64,000 nt of DNA from Gemmobacter sp. 24YEA27 (GCF_030052995.1 NZ_JASJPW010000002.1:1-64000), one strand, 5' to 3'; positions 16,387 through 26,255 are shown, counted from the stretch's first letter. Made by a program: numbers and translations. Notes: a model not told the origin generated them from the sequence alone.

Positions 16387-17904
16387 TCAGGCGCTGAAAT
16401 CGGGCGGGACCAGCGCTTCGGGCATGTTCTGATAGGAGACCGGGCGCAGGAAGCGGCGGATCGACAGCGTGCCCACGCTGGTCGCGCCGAAATTGGTCGA
16501 GGCCGGGTAAGGCCCGCCATGCACCATCGCGTCGGCGACCTCGACGCCGGTCGGGAAGCCGTTCACCAGCACCCGGCCCGCCTTGCGCTCCAGCACCGGC
16601 AGCAGGCGTTTGGCGGCCTCGGTATCGCCCGCGTCTAAATGGATGGTGGCGGTCAGCTGGCCCTCAAGCCCACGCGCAAGCGTCTGCATCTCGTTGAGAG
16701 AGCGCACCCGCACCACAAGACCCAGGGGGCCGAAGACTTCTTCTGACAGGGAATGGTCGGCGAGGAACTGCCCGCCCCTGGTCTCATAGAGGTTGGGCGA
16801 GGCCTGGCGGCCCTCGGACACCGTCTCGAATACCGGCCTCACTGTGTTGCGGCTCTGGAAGCGGGCCTGACCGTCGCGATAGGCTTTCGCGATGCCTTCT
16901 GTCAGCATCGCCTGCGGCGCGACCTTGCTCAGCGCCTCTTTCGCAGTCGCGATCAGGCGGTCGGCATCCGGGCCGTCGACCACCACGGCGATGCCGGGAT
17001 TGGTGCAGAACTGACCGGCGCCCGTCGTCAGCGAGCCGGCCCAGCCGGCGCCGAGGGCTTCGGCGCGGGCTTTGGCGGCCTCAGGCAGGATAAACATCGG
17101 GTTAACGGAGCCGAGTTCTCCGAAGAAGGGGATCGGCTCAGGCCGCTGTGCGCAGAGGTCAAAGAGCGCGCGACCACCGGCGAGAGAGCCGGTGAAGCCG
17201 ACTGCCTTGATCAGCGGGTGCTGCACCAAAGCGGTGCCGACATCGCGGCTGCCGCCCTGGATCAGGCTGAAGACGCCGGGATGGATACCACATTTGGTGA
17301 TGGCGGCATGGACCGCCTCGGCGATGATCTCGCCGGTGCCGGGATGCGCCGAGTGGCCTTTGATCACAACGGGGCAGCCCGCGGCCAGCGCGGCGGCCGT
17401 GTCGCCACCGGCAGTCGAGAAGGCGAGTGGGAAATTCGAGGCGCCGAAGACCGCGACCGGGCCGATCGGGCGCTCGACCAGTTTCAGATCGGGGCGCGGC
17501 AGCGGCTGGCGCTCCGGCAGCGCCGCGTCATGGCGGCGGTCGAGGTAGTCGCCCTTGCGGATATGCGCCGCAAAAAGGCGCAGTTGGCCGGTGGTGCGAC
17601 CGCGCTCGCCTTGCAGACGCGCGGCGGGCAGGCCGGTCTCGGAGGAGCCGATTTCGGTGATGGCGTCCGCGCGGGCTTCGATTTCATCGGCGATGGTCTC
17701 AAGGAACACCGCGCGCTCTTCGCGCGAGGACCAGCCGAAGGACCAGAAGGCTTCCTCAGCCGCTTGCGCTGCTCGGTTCACCAGATCGACGGTGCCGGTG
17801 GAGTAATCAAACGCCGCGCCATGCGCTGGTTCCGAGCGGAAGCTGCCTTCGCCCGCGACCCATGCGCCTGCGATCAGATGTTTGCCATGCGGGGTGAAAC
17901 TCAT
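16387..17904 (-). CDS. NAD(P)-dependent aldehyde dehydrogenase (2,5-dioxovalerate/KGSA type)
   Basis: This 505-aa protein belongs to the ALDH subgroup that oxidises alpha-ketoglutaric semialdehyde in pentose and hexarate catabolism. It carries VAVFGASNFPLAFSTAGGDT (coenzyme region), GFTGSLAGGRALFDL, the general base Glu in FFGELGSVNP, the catalytic Cys in GAGQFCTNPG and EEVFGPLGLVV. Length and motifs are complete. It is the last gene of the minus-strand sugar operon, 2 nt after the lactonase gene. In a fucose context it might instead oxidise lactaldehyde or another short aldehyde. The sequence supports the KGSA-type subgroup, not the exact substrate. Confidence 0.85.
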   Translation of the reverse strand: MSFTPHGKHLIAGAWVAGEGSFRSEPAHGAAFDYSTGTVDLVNRAAQAAEEAFWSFGWSSREERAVFLETIADEIEARADAITEIGSSETGLPAARLQGERGRTTGQLRLFAAHIRKGDYLDRRHDAALPERQPLPRPDLKLVERPIGPVAVFGASNFPLAFSTAGGDTAAALAAGCPVVIKGHSAHPGTGEIIAEAVHAAITKCGIHPGVFSLIQGGSRDVGTALVQHPLIKAVGFTGSLAGGRALFDLCAQRPEPIPFFGELGSVNPMFILPEAAKARAEALGAGWAGSLTTGAGQFCTNPGIAVVVDGPDADRLIATAKEALSKVAPQAMLTEGIAKAYRDGQARFQSRNTVRPVFETVSEGRQASPNLYETRGGQFLADHSLSEEVFGPLGLVVRVRSLNEMQTLARGLEGQLTATIHLDAGDTEAAKRLLPVLERKAGRVLVNGFPTGVEVADAMVHGGPYPASTNFGATSVGTLSIRRFLRPVSYQNMPEALVPPDFSA

Positions 17905-17906
17905 GT

Positions 17907-18737
17907 TCAGTCTTTCTTAAGGCGGTAAAAGCGCAGGCCGTTATCCTGCATAATGCCCTGCATGGTCTCCGGAGCGTAAAGGCTGCCGAGCAGATCGCGG
18001 GCGAGATCTACGACCTGGCCATGGCTTGCCGCCAGGGTGCAGACCGGCCAGTCGGAGCCGAAGACCAGCCGCTCCGGCCCGAAGGCCTCGGCGACGAGGG
18101 TGACGAAGGGGCGGATGCGATCCGGCGTCCAGTCTGCGCCGGCCTCGGTCACAAGGCCCGAGATTTTGCAATGCAGGCCGGGCACAGTTGCCAGTGCGCG
18201 GATGCCGGCGGCCCATTCCGCATCGACCGGCCCTGTCATATCGGGCTTCGAGATATGGTCAAGGATCGCATGCAGGCCAGGCGTGGCCTGCAGCGCCTCG
18301 ACCATAGCGGGCAGATGGCGCGGGAAGGTCAGGACATCGAAGGGCGTGCCACGTAGCGCAACTTCGGCAAGACTTGCGCGGAAGCGCGGATCGGCGATCA
18401 GCGCTGGATCATGTTCCTGCAACATCGGGCGCAGGCCGATCCATTTCGGCCTAGCGGCATAGTGATCCAGCCGCGCCGCGAAATCCGAGGCCAGCATGTC
18501 GATCCAGCCGACCACGCCCGCGACAAAATTCGTCTTCGCGGCGATATCCAGCAGGAATTCCGTCTCGGCCTCGGTCTCGGCGGCCTGGACCAGCACGGTT
18601 TGCGTGATGCCCGAGGCACGCATCAACGGCTCCAGATCCTCCGTGCCGAAATCGCGGTAGAGCGCGGTCAGTTCAGGGCTCATCCAGCCGTAATCCCCGC
18701 GCGAAACCTTCCAGAAATGCTGATGTGCGTCGAGCAT
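17907..18737 (-). CDS. Amidohydrolase-family sugar lactonase (L-fuconolactonase-like)
   Basis: This 276-aa COG3618-type amidohydrolase begins MLDAHQHFWKVSRGDYGWM, which holds the HxH-like metal site. Further family positions are AILDHISKPDM, LHCKISGL and the terminal Asp in RLVFGSDWPVC. Members hydrolyse L-fucono- and L-rhamnono-lactones. It sits between the aldehyde dehydrogenase and the FucU-like mutarotase, and next to an L-fucose-dehydrogenase-like AKR. This supports conversion of L-fuconolactone (or L-galactonolactone) to the free acid. Confidence 0.85.
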   Translation of the reverse strand: MLDAHQHFWKVSRGDYGWMSPELTALYRDFGTEDLEPLMRASGITQTVLVQAAETEAETEFLLDIAAKTNFVAGVVGWIDMLASDFAARLDHYAARPKWIGLRPMLQEHDPALIADPRFRASLAEVALRGTPFDVLTFPRHLPAMVEALQATPGLHAILDHISKPDMTGPVDAEWAAGIRALATVPGLHCKISGLVTEAGADWTPDRIRPFVTLVAEAFGPERLVFGSDWPVCTLAASHGQVVDLARDLLGSLYAPETMQGIMQDNGLRFYRLKKD

Positions 18738-18749
18738 CCGTCCCCCTCC

Positions 18750-19172
18750 TCAGCTGCGCAGCACGCCCTTTTTCAGGATGATATTGGCGTAAAGTCGGCG
18801 CTCGCCGGTCGCGATCACCGCGTAGGCGGCTTTGGTGCGGTCATAAAAGGCGAAGCGGTCGATCAGCTCCAGCCCGATCTCGCGGCCCTCGGCAGCTTTC
18901 GAGAGGCCCTCGAAATCGGCATAGATCGCGGGGCGCTCGCCGGGGGCATCCATCGCGGCAGTCGGCTGGTCGACGAAATCATCCAGCGGGAAGACAGAAA
19001 GCACCGCCTCCAGCGCGTCGGTGGCCGAGATCTGCGGCAGGCGGATCAGGCGCTGCGCGGCGCTCGCGGCGGGGAAGTTGGCGTCGGTGATCACCAGCTC
19101 ATCGCCATGCCCCATATCGGAAAGGATCGCGAGCAATTCGCCCGTCAAGAGCGGGTTGATAGTTTTGAGCAT
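18750..19172 (-). CDS. fucU: L-fucose mutarotase (RbsD/FucU family)
   Basis: This 140-aa protein of the FucU branch has the N-terminal MGHGDELVITDANFPA (the His and Asp are active-site residues), SVFPLDDFVDQP and the C-terminal KAAYAVIATGERRLYANIIL. It interconverts sugar anomers in the cytoplasm and so feeds the beta or alpha form to the following dehydrogenase. Length is typical. It lies 12 nt from both neighbours in the operon. Confidence 0.88.
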   Translation of the reverse strand: MLKTINPLLTGELLAILSDMGHGDELVITDANFPAASAAQRLIRLPQISATDALEAVLSVFPLDDFVDQPTAAMDAPGERPAIYADFEGLSKAAEGREIGLELIDRFAFYDRTKAAYAVIATGERRLYANIILKKGVLRS

Positions 19173-19184
19173 GTCAGTCTCCAG

Positions 19185-20213
19185 TCAGGCGTTTTCGAGA
19201 GCGCGGTCGAGATCGGCCCAGATCGCCTCGGGCAGATCGGTGTTGAACCATTCGACATTCTGCGCCAGTTGCGCGGCGGTTTTGGCGCCGATCACCACGC
19301 AGGTGGTGGCGGGATGACGCATCGGAAAGCGGATCGCGGCGGCGGCCAGCGGCACGTCGTATTCGTCGCAGACGGAACGCAGGGCCTCGACGCGCGCGAC
19401 AATCGCCGGATCTGCATCGGCATAGTTGAACTTCTTGCGCCCGCCCTTCGGCGCGGCGAGGATGCCGGAATTATAGACCCCGGCCAGCACCAGCGAGACG
19501 CCGCGCTTCTGCGCCAGCGGCAGGAAGGTCTCGCCCGCGTCGCGGTCGAGCAGCGAATAGCGCCCGGCCAGCATGCAGCAATCGAGATCGGTCTCCTCCA
19601 GCGCGTCGCGGATTACTTCCCACTCATTCACGCCAAGGCCGAAGCCTTTGATATTGCCAGCGGCTTTCAGCTCCTGCAGCGCGCGGAAGCCGCCGCCTTT
19701 TGTCAGCTGACCCCAGTGATGATCGTGCAGATCGGCATGTGTAACGCGGCCGATGTCATGGACATAGAGAAGGTCGATCCGGTCCATGCCGAGGCGCTGC
19801 TGGCTGTCATCATAGCTGCGCATCACGCCGTCATAGCTGTAATCGAACACCTCGCGGAACGGCAGACCGTTCCACCAGCCGGGGTCCAGCGGGTTTTTCG
19901 GTGGCTCGGGCGGTAGTTTGCGGCCGGCGCGTTCGGTCGTCATCAGGCGGCCGACCTTGGTCGAAAGGGCGTGGCTTCCGTCATGCTCGCGCAGGACCTG
20001 GCCGGTCAGATGTTCAGACCGGGTCAGGCCATACATCGGCGCGGTGTCGAAATAGCGGATGCCGAGTTCCCAGGCTTTCTGCAGCATTTCAACGGCCTGG
20101 GCGGTCGGCACATCGGCATAAAGCCCGCCAAGCGGCGCCGATCCGATGCCAAGCGCGGTCAGTTCCAGCCCGGTATTGCCGACTTTGCGGCGGGTTGCGG
20201 CGGTGGTGGTCAT
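19185..20213 (-). CDS. Aldo/keto reductase, L-fucose (D-threo-aldose) dehydrogenase-like
   Basis: This 342-aa AKR shows the family elements GIGSAPLGGLYADVP, the catalytic Asp-Tyr pair in RYFDTAPMYGLTRSE, Lys in STKVGRLM, His in DLLYVHDIGRVTH and a coenzyme region near the C-terminus (CVVIGAKTAAQL). The subgroup oxidises L-fucose, L-galactose or D-arabinose to the lactone with NAD(P). Placed between FucU and the ABC transporter genes and followed by a lactonase, it is the likely first enzyme of a non-phosphorylating L-fucose pathway. Confidence 0.88.
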   Translation of the reverse strand: MTTTAATRRKVGNTGLELTALGIGSAPLGGLYADVPTAQAVEMLQKAWELGIRYFDTAPMYGLTRSEHLTGQVLREHDGSHALSTKVGRLMTTERAGRKLPPEPPKNPLDPGWWNGLPFREVFDYSYDGVMRSYDDSQQRLGMDRIDLLYVHDIGRVTHADLHDHHWGQLTKGGGFRALQELKAAGNIKGFGLGVNEWEVIRDALEETDLDCCMLAGRYSLLDRDAGETFLPLAQKRGVSLVLAGVYNSGILAAPKGGRKKFNYADADPAIVARVEALRSVCDEYDVPLAAAAIRFPMRHPATTCVVIGAKTAAQLAQNVEWFNTDLPEAIWADLDRALENA

Positions 20214-20222
20214 GGGTATTCC

Positions 20223-21233
20223 TCAGGTATGGGTTGCACTGCGGCGCCGGGTGCGGGCAAAGACCACCAGCCCGACACCGACCAGCAAAAGAGAGCCGCG
20301 CACGATCTGCCGCTCGCTGTCGGTCCAGCCGAGGAGCGCTGCGCCGTTCAGCAGGCCGATCAGGAAGATCACGGCGGTCAAGGTGCCGATCACATTGGGT
20401 TTGCCAAGCTTCAGCGCCATACCACCCAGCAGCACCGCAGTCAGCCCGTCAAGGAAGTAAGACGTGCCGAGATAGGGCTGACCGGAAGACAGGTTCCCCG
20501 CCAGCAGCACCCCTGCCAGCGCCGAGACAACGCCCGACAGGATATAAAGCATGAAGAGCATCTTATTAACCGGCACCCCGGCCTCGGCCACGGCATCGCG
20601 GTTCTGCTCCATCGCGTAGATATAATGGCCGAAGGTCAGCTTTTCCTGGATGAACCAGGCCAGCGCGTAAAGCAGACCGACAAAGATCGCGACCAGCGGC
20701 AGCACGCCGATTTTGACCGCCAGCAGATCGCCGACAAAGCCGGTAGAGCCAAGCGAGATCGAGGTGCCCTTGCCAAGTGCCGCTGCAAGTGAGGCCGCAA
20801 GCGCGCCAGTGGCAATCGTGATCACCAGCGCGGGCAACCGCAGACCGGCGACCAGAGCCGCATTGAGCAGGCCAAAGAGGATACCGACGCCAAGGCCGCC
20901 AAGGCTCGCCATATCCCAGCCGTAACCTGCCTGCACCAGCCATGCGGTGAACATATTCGACAATGCCGTCACCGACATGAAGCTCACGTCTATCTCGCCG
21001 GTCGCAATGATCCAGGTCAGGCCCAGAAACATCAGCGCTGCGATGGAAGAGGAGAGCAGCATACCGTGGATATTGCCGGGCGCGAGGAAGGTCGGGCGAA
21101 GAAAGGCGAAGGCGGCGAAAACCAGGATCACCAGAATGAAGAAACCATAGCGCATCAGCAGCTCTCCGCCATTGGGGGCCTGTCTCGCCGGGGCAGCGCG
21201 CTGCGCCGGGTGAAAGGTGGTCGCATTGCTCAT
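20223..21233 (-). CDS. Sugar ABC transporter permease (RbsC-like)
   Basis: This 336-aa inner-membrane permease has about 9-10 hydrophobic helices. It includes the RbsC-family signatures IIATGEIDVSFMSVTALSNM and YAMEQNRDAVAEAGVPVNKM (the coupling loop that contacts the ATPase). It starts at the ATG at 21233, which overlaps the stop of the other permease gene (ATGA). The two permeases probably form a heterodimer serving the ATPase at 22198 and the binding protein at 23846. Confidence 0.9.
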   Translation of the reverse strand: MSNATTFHPAQRAAPARQAPNGGELLMRYGFFILVILVFAAFAFLRPTFLAPGNIHGMLLSSSIAALMFLGLTWIIATGEIDVSFMSVTALSNMFTAWLVQAGYGWDMASLGGLGVGILFGLLNAALVAGLRLPALVITIATGALAASLAAALGKGTSISLGSTGFVGDLLAVKIGVLPLVAIFVGLLYALAWFIQEKLTFGHYIYAMEQNRDAVAEAGVPVNKMLFMLYILSGVVSALAGVLLAGNLSSGQPYLGTSYFLDGLTAVLLGGMALKLGKPNVIGTLTAVIFLIGLLNGAALLGWTDSERQIVRGSLLLVGVGLVVFARTRRRSATHT

Positions 21234-22201
21234 GCCGATTTCCTCCGCGCCGGGAACAGATCGCGCAGCGCGCCGGAGATCCTCGGATCGAATATCGCGA
21301 TGGCTGTGATCAGGACGGTCGAGACGATGGCGTCCGAGTAGTAGTAAGGGATCGCCAGCAAAGTGAAGCCGTTCAGCATCATCGACATCAGAAGCGTGCC
21401 GGACAGGGTGGCGCCGACCGAGGGGCGGCCGAACAAAGCCGCGCCGAGGTAGACGGCGGCAAAGGCGGGCATCAGCAGCTGATTGCCGGCGGTGACATTT
21501 GCCGCACCGGAAGACGCCACCAGCAGCGTGATCGAAAGGCAGGCAAGCGTACCGCACAGCGCGAAGGCGAGGATGATCAGCGCGGTCGTCGGTACCCCGG
21601 CAAAGCGCGCCGAAAGCCGGTTCTGCCCTGTCGCATAGAAGCCGGCGCCAAAGCGCGAGGCATGCAGCAACACACAGGCGATCAGCGCGGTACCGATCAG
21701 GATCGCGAAGGGCATATCCAGCCCTATGATCTTACGGTCATTCAGGTCAAGCAACCCCGACATGAAGAAATTCTGCGAGATCGAAGTGCCGTTTGAGTAG
21801 AAGTAGGAAAAGCCGATGGCCAGGCCGCCGGTCGCAATCGTGGTGACGATATCTGGAAGACCGAGGCGCGCGACCGCGATTCCGTTCACCAGGCCAAAGA
21901 CAAAGCCCATCGCGAGGCCGCCGGCCACTGCGACCGACAACGGCATCCCGATGGCGATCAGCCAGCCCAAAGTCATCGCGCCCAGTGAGGCGACGCCCGG
22001 GAAGGAGAGATCGAAATGCCGCACAACGATCACAAAGGTCAGACCAAGCGCGGCCAGCCCCTGGACCGACATATGCCGCATCAGCGCGCGGATATTGCCC
22101 TCGGACACATAGGCGCTGTTTTGCATGGCAAAAAGCACGGTGATCAGCGCGCTCATCGCCGCAAAGGCCCCCAGCCGCCATAGGAGTTGGTTCGAAATCA
22201 T
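21230..22201 (-). CDS. Sugar ABC transporter permease (RbsC-like)
   Basis: This 323-aa permease is hydrophobic throughout, with VIVVRHFDLSFPGVASLGAM near the conserved substrate-channel segment and the coupling loop ATGQNRLSARFAGVPTTALI. It overlaps the ATPase gene by 4 nt and the second permease gene by 4 nt, which implies translational coupling. Confidence 0.9.
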   Translation of the reverse strand: MISNQLLWRLGAFAAMSALITVLFAMQNSAYVSEGNIRALMRHMSVQGLAALGLTFVIVVRHFDLSFPGVASLGAMTLGWLIAIGMPLSVAVAGGLAMGFVFGLVNGIAVARLGLPDIVTTIATGGLAIGFSYFYSNGTSISQNFFMSGLLDLNDRKIIGLDMPFAILIGTALIACVLLHASRFGAGFYATGQNRLSARFAGVPTTALIILAFALCGTLACLSITLLVASSGAANVTAGNQLLMPAFAAVYLGAALFGRPSVGATLSGTLLMSMMLNGFTLLAIPYYYSDAIVSTVLITAIAIFDPRISGALRDLFPARRKSA

Positions 22202-23760
22202 GCTGCTTTCCCTCCGGTGGCGCTGCCCATGATCCCGGCATGAAGCAGCCTATCGCGGTCATCCCCCCGCACCGGCGCACCAATCGGGCGGCCGCGATAG
22301 AGCGCCAGCGTGCGATCAGCGACGCCATGTACCTCATCGCAATCGGATGAGATCACGATGACCGCCTTGTCTTTGGAAATCTCGCGCATCAGGGCATAGA
22401 TCCTGGAGCGCGCACCGATATCGACGCCGACGGTCGGCTCGACAAAGATATAGACATCGGCCTCGCGGTAGAGGCCGCGCGCGATGACCACCTTCTGCTG
22501 GTTGCCGCCCGAGAAGCCGCGCAGATTGCGGTCGAGCTTGAGCGGGTAAAGGTCAACCTTTTGCGCCAGCTCCATCGCAGCGCGGCGATTGGCACCAAAG
22601 CGCAACAGGCTGCCGGTCGAGGCGCGGGAGAGGTTTGCCAGCGTGGTGTTGAAGACGACGTTTTCGTCCAGCGTCAGCCCCTCGGCCCGTCGGTCGCCAG
22701 GGACAAGGAAAATCCCCGCCTTCAGCGCCTGGGCGGGCGAGGAGAAACGTGTCTCACGCCCTTTCAGCATGATCTCACCCCGGTCGGGTCGGATCGCGCC
22801 AAAGAGCGCCTTCGAGAGTTCATCAACGCCCGAGCCCACCAGGCCGAAAATCCCGAGGATCTCGCCTTTGCGGGCCTGGAAGGACACATCCTGGAAGAGA
22901 TCGCCCGAGCCAAGCCCGCGCGCTTCCAGCACGATCTCGCCATCGGCCAGGTCGGAGCGCGGCGGGAAGGTCAGGCCGGTTTTCGAATCCAGCATCAGGT
23001 TCGGGATTGAGATGTCGCGCTCACGTGCCTCGGCCACCGTATGGCAGGCCACCTTTTTGCCGCCCCGGAACACCGTGAAGCGGTCGGCGATCTCATAGAC
23101 CTCTTCGAGGCGATGCGTGATGTAGATGATGGCGATCCCGCGTGCCTTCAGCATCGCCATCATCGCGAAGAGGGAGGCTTTTTCGCGCTCAGTCAGGGTC
23201 GAGGTCGGCTCGTCAAGGATCAGGATGCGCGCATTTTTCAGCCGAAGCGCGTGCAGGATCGCGACGATCTCACGCTCGACAGCGGGCATATCCGCGACCT
23301 TGCGGCTCAGGTCGATTTCAATCGGGAAACGCGACAGGATCTGGCCTGCGCGGGCGGCAATATCGCGGCGATTGACGCGGACGAAAAGACCGGGGCGCGC
23401 GGCCTCGCTGCCCAGGAAGATATTCTCGGCACCCGACAGATCGCCGACCAGTTCAGGGTGCTGCTGCACCACCGCAACGCCTGCCTCGATGGCCGCGCGC
23501 GGCGAGCCGAGCTCATAGCTCTCACCCGCGATCTCGATCACGCCGCGATCTTTCGCATAGACGCCCGACAGGATCTTGATCAGCGTGGATTTGCCGGCGC
23601 CGTTGACGCCAAGCAGCGCATGGATCTCACCCGCCCTCAGGCCGAAATCCACATTTTCCAGTGCTTTTACATCGCCGAAGCGCTTTTCAATTCCTCGCAT
23701 CGACAGGATATCCCCTGCCTCAGCGCCTGCTCGGGTGCCAGTTCCGGTACCTTCGGCCAT
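22198..23760 (-). CDS. Sugar ABC transporter ATPase, two-domain (RbsA-like)
   Basis: This 520-aa protein has two ATPase halves. The first has Walker A GVNGAGKSTL and Walker B ARILILDEPTSTL. The second has the degenerate P-loop region GIFGLVGSGVDELSKALFG, the signature FSGGNQQKVVIARGL and DVYIFVEPTVGVDIGARSRI. In the second Walker B the usual DEPT is VEPT (Asp to Val), so the second site may hydrolyse ATP poorly. It energises uptake of the sugar bound by the adjacent SBP. Confidence 0.92.
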   Translation of the reverse strand: MAEGTGTGTRAGAEAGDILSMRGIEKRFGDVKALENVDFGLRAGEIHALLGVNGAGKSTLIKILSGVYAKDRGVIEIAGESYELGSPRAAIEAGVAVVQQHPELVGDLSGAENIFLGSEAARPGLFVRVNRRDIAARAGQILSRFPIEIDLSRKVADMPAVEREIVAILHALRLKNARILILDEPTSTLTEREKASLFAMMAMLKARGIAIIYITHRLEEVYEIADRFTVFRGGKKVACHTVAEARERDISIPNLMLDSKTGLTFPPRSDLADGEIVLEARGLGSGDLFQDVSFQARKGEILGIFGLVGSGVDELSKALFGAIRPDRGEIMLKGRETRFSSPAQALKAGIFLVPGDRRAEGLTLDENVVFNTTLANLSRASTGSLLRFGANRRAAMELAQKVDLYPLKLDRNLRGFSGGNQQKVVIARGLYREADVYIFVEPTVGVDIGARSRIYALMREISKDKAVIVISSDCDEVHGVADRTLALYRGRPIGAPVRGDDRDRLLHAGIMGSATGGKAA

Positions 23761-23845
23761 GTTCCGTATTCCCTGTCTGACGGATCAGAAGACGCGGGCG
23801 GCAGGGGAGTGCCACCGCCCGCGAGTGCATGTCAGAGGCTGCGCC

Positions 23846-24889
23846 TCAGAGCACGCGGTTCCAGCCAAGCTTTGCCGCTTCGCCCGGGACGTCATAGGTG
23901 TCCGGGATGGTGTCGAGTTTGTCGAGCATGTCCTTGGTCACGGCATAGGTCGGCGTGATGATGAAGCGCGGCGCGGCGCGGCCGGCGGCCACTTCATGCG
24001 CGAAGAAGGCGTTCATATAGGCCATCTCGTAGAAGCTCTGCGCCATTGTGATTTTGAACGGCGAGTCGGCCTTGATATATTCAAACGACTGCTGACCGCC
24101 GTCGATGCCGGTGATGATGGTGTTGCGTCCGGCGGCGCGGATCGCAAGCATCCCCTCCGACGCGGCGCCATCCCAGGCGCACCAGATGGCATCCAGTTCC
24201 GGGTTTGCGGTCAGGACCTGATCGACAACCTGGCGCGGCGTGGTCGAGCCGCCAAGCGCGAAGGCGATTTCCGAGACGATCTCGATTTCCGGGAAGCGGA
24301 CGAAAACCGATTTCGCGCCGAGCGTGCGCTGATCCCAGCTTTCATTCGACGGCAGTGAGACCAGCGCCACCTTGCCTTTGCCGCCCAGTGTCGAGGCGAT
24401 ATATTCCGCCGGATAGGCGCCGAGGCCGAAATTGTTCGACATCGCGGTCGAGGTCACGGTGGCATGCGGCACATAGCTGTCGCCGATGAAGATCGGCACG
24501 CCCGAGGCCACGGCCTGCTGCACAGCCGGCGAGATCGCGGCGGCATCTGCCGGGGTGATGAAGATCGCGGTCGGCTTCGTTTCGACGAAAGCGAGGATCT
24601 GGTCGGCCTGCTTTTTCACGTCATAATTCGCGTCGGCGATGGTCAGCGTGCCGCCTAGGCGGTTCACCGCGTCCTGATAGCCGTTGACGATATGGCGGCC
24701 GGATTCCCAGACGGTCCAGCCCAGCGAGGCGCAGAATTTCAGATCGGCGCTTTGCGCGAAGGAGTAGTCCGGGCGCAGAAGCGTCGCGGCGACGGTGGCC
24801 GCAGCCCCGGCCGAGAGAAGCCCGCGGCGGGTCAGGCGCAGACCGCTGTGGCTATGGACCAGCTCCGGCGTTTTGGTGTCTTCAGTCAT
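23846..24889 (-). CDS. Sugar ABC transporter substrate-binding protein (type 1, Tat-type signal)
   Basis: This 347-aa periplasmic protein of the Peripla_BP_4 family starts at 24889 after GGGAGGAAGAC. The N-terminal segment LRLTRRGLLSAGAAATVAAT is a twin-arginine-like signal, unusual for this family. The mature domain has AIFITPADAAAISPAVQQAV and DAIWCAWDGAASEGMLAIRA, followed by IITGIDGGQQSFEYIK, typical of the hinge and ligand contacts. The ligand is probably the sugar degraded by the downstream genes (an L-fucose-like aldose). An 84-nt gap separates it from the ATPase gene. Confidence 0.9.
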   Translation of the reverse strand: MTEDTKTPELVHSHSGLRLTRRGLLSAGAAATVAATLLRPDYSFAQSADLKFCASLGWTVWESGRHIVNGYQDAVNRLGGTLTIADANYDVKKQADQILAFVETKPTAIFITPADAAAISPAVQQAVASGVPIFIGDSYVPHATVTSTAMSNNFGLGAYPAEYIASTLGGKGKVALVSLPSNESWDQRTLGAKSVFVRFPEIEIVSEIAFALGGSTTPRQVVDQVLTANPELDAIWCAWDGAASEGMLAIRAAGRNTIITGIDGGQQSFEYIKADSPFKITMAQSFYEMAYMNAFFAHEVAAGRAAPRFIITPTYAVTKDMLDKLDTIPDTYDVPGEAAKLGWNRVL

Positions 24890-25030
24890 GTCTTCCTCCC
24901 TCTGTCGGCCCTGCCCTTTTGGCGGTATCGGCCGGTGCAAACCCTGATGGGTCGTGCCCTTGTTCCCTCCCGGAGCAAAGGCGGTATGCCCGGGCGCCCT
25001 TTCGGGCATCCGGGGTGGTCGCGGTCTGGC

Positions 25031-26139
25031 TCAGGCGCTTTCGCGTAACAGACCGAGATATTCCTGCTGCGTCGCGACGCGCGGATTGGTGGCGTGGCAG
25101 TGATCCTTCAGCGCGGCATGGCTGACTTGCTCCATCATCGCCTCGGTGACGCCCATCGCGGTCAGGCCGGAGGGCATGCCGATGCGGCAGTTCAGATCTG
25201 CGACCACCTGATCCGGCGCGCCGCCCATCCGTTTTGCCAGCACATCCCATTTCGCGCCGATTACGGGTCGGTTGAAACGCAGCACGGCCGGCATCAGCAC
25301 CGCATTCAGGGTGCCGTGATGCAGGTTCAGCTCTCGGATCGCACCCAGCGGATGGGTCAGAGCATGCACCGCGCCGAGGCCCTTCTGGAATGCCATCGCA
25401 CCTTCCAGCGCGCAGATCATCATGTCGCGCCGCGCATTGGCATCGCTGCCATCGCGCATCGCGGGCTCAATCGCGTGCAGCCCGTGATCCAGGCCATGCA
25501 GCGCAATCGCCTCGGCCGGCGGGTTGAAGGCCGGCGCCATATAAGTCTCGAGGCAATGCGAGATCGCATCCATTCCGGTCGCGGCGGTCAGGCCGCGCGG
25601 CAGGCCATAGGTCAGCTCCGGGTCGCAAAGCGCGATCGAGGGCAGCATGAAGCCCGAGATGATGCCGAGCTTGCGGCCATCGGCTGTGATGATGACGGCG
25701 GCGCGGCCAACTTCCGATCCGGTGCCGGAGGTGGTCGGCACCGCGATCATCGGGCAGATGCGGCCATGGATCTTCGAAAGACCACCGGAAACCAGCGTAT
25801 ACTGGTCCAGCGGACCTTCATGGCCGGTCAGAAGGCGCACGGCCTTCGCCAGATCCAGCGAGGAGCCGCCACCAAGCCCGACGATACCGTCGCAGCCTTC
25901 CCCCACATAAAGCGCATGCGCCGCGATCACCGCCTCTTCGGTCGGGTTCGCGGGGTCTCGGCAAAGACCGTCGCGTTTTCGAGAAGGTCCGCAACCTTAG
26001 CCACGAGGCCGGTCGCGACCAGCCCTGCATCGGTGGCGATCAGCGGGCTCTTGACGCCCAGGCCCGCCAGAAGTTCCGGCAGACGGGCAATCGCGCCCTC
26101 GGCGAATTCGATCCTGGTCAGATAGTTGATCGTGCTCAC
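25031..26139 (-). pseudogene. Iron-containing alcohol dehydrogenase, single-base frameshift
   Basis: From a GTG at 26139 the frame reads STINYLTRIEFAEGAIARLP up to LLENATVFAETP. There one C is missing (near 25951), and the frame continues as NPTEEAVIAAHALYVGEGCD to 25031. Motifs of group III Fe-ADHs are present: GLGGGSSLDLAKAV, VPTTSGTGSEVGRAAVI, the metal ligands in GMDAISHCLE and ALTHPLGA, and HGTLNAVLMPAVLRFN. It would reduce or oxidise a short aldehyde or alcohol, such as lactaldehyde from deoxysugar breakdown. The indel is homopolymer-type, so the gene may be intact. It is the first gene of the minus operon, 141 nt before the SBP gene. Confidence 0.82.
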
Positions 26140-26255
26140 AGTGCCGCGCTCCGCAGCACCGGGTGACGTGATTTCGGCATGTCTTCCTCCCGCATCGGGT
26201 GCTGCTGCCCTGCAGCGCTCCAGGCGATTCTTGAACCGCACCTTCAACCCAACTA

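Noticed and set aside
16753..17928. Long plus-strand open frame (391 codons) opposite the aldehyde dehydrogenase
   Set aside because: It is the antisense of a motif-complete ALDH, lacks a ribosome-binding site and shows no family features; long antisense frames are common at this GC content.
18411..19916. 501-codon plus-strand frame across lactonase, fucU and AKR genes
   Set aside because: It crosses three real minus-strand genes and has low-complexity composition. It is a GC-driven shadow.
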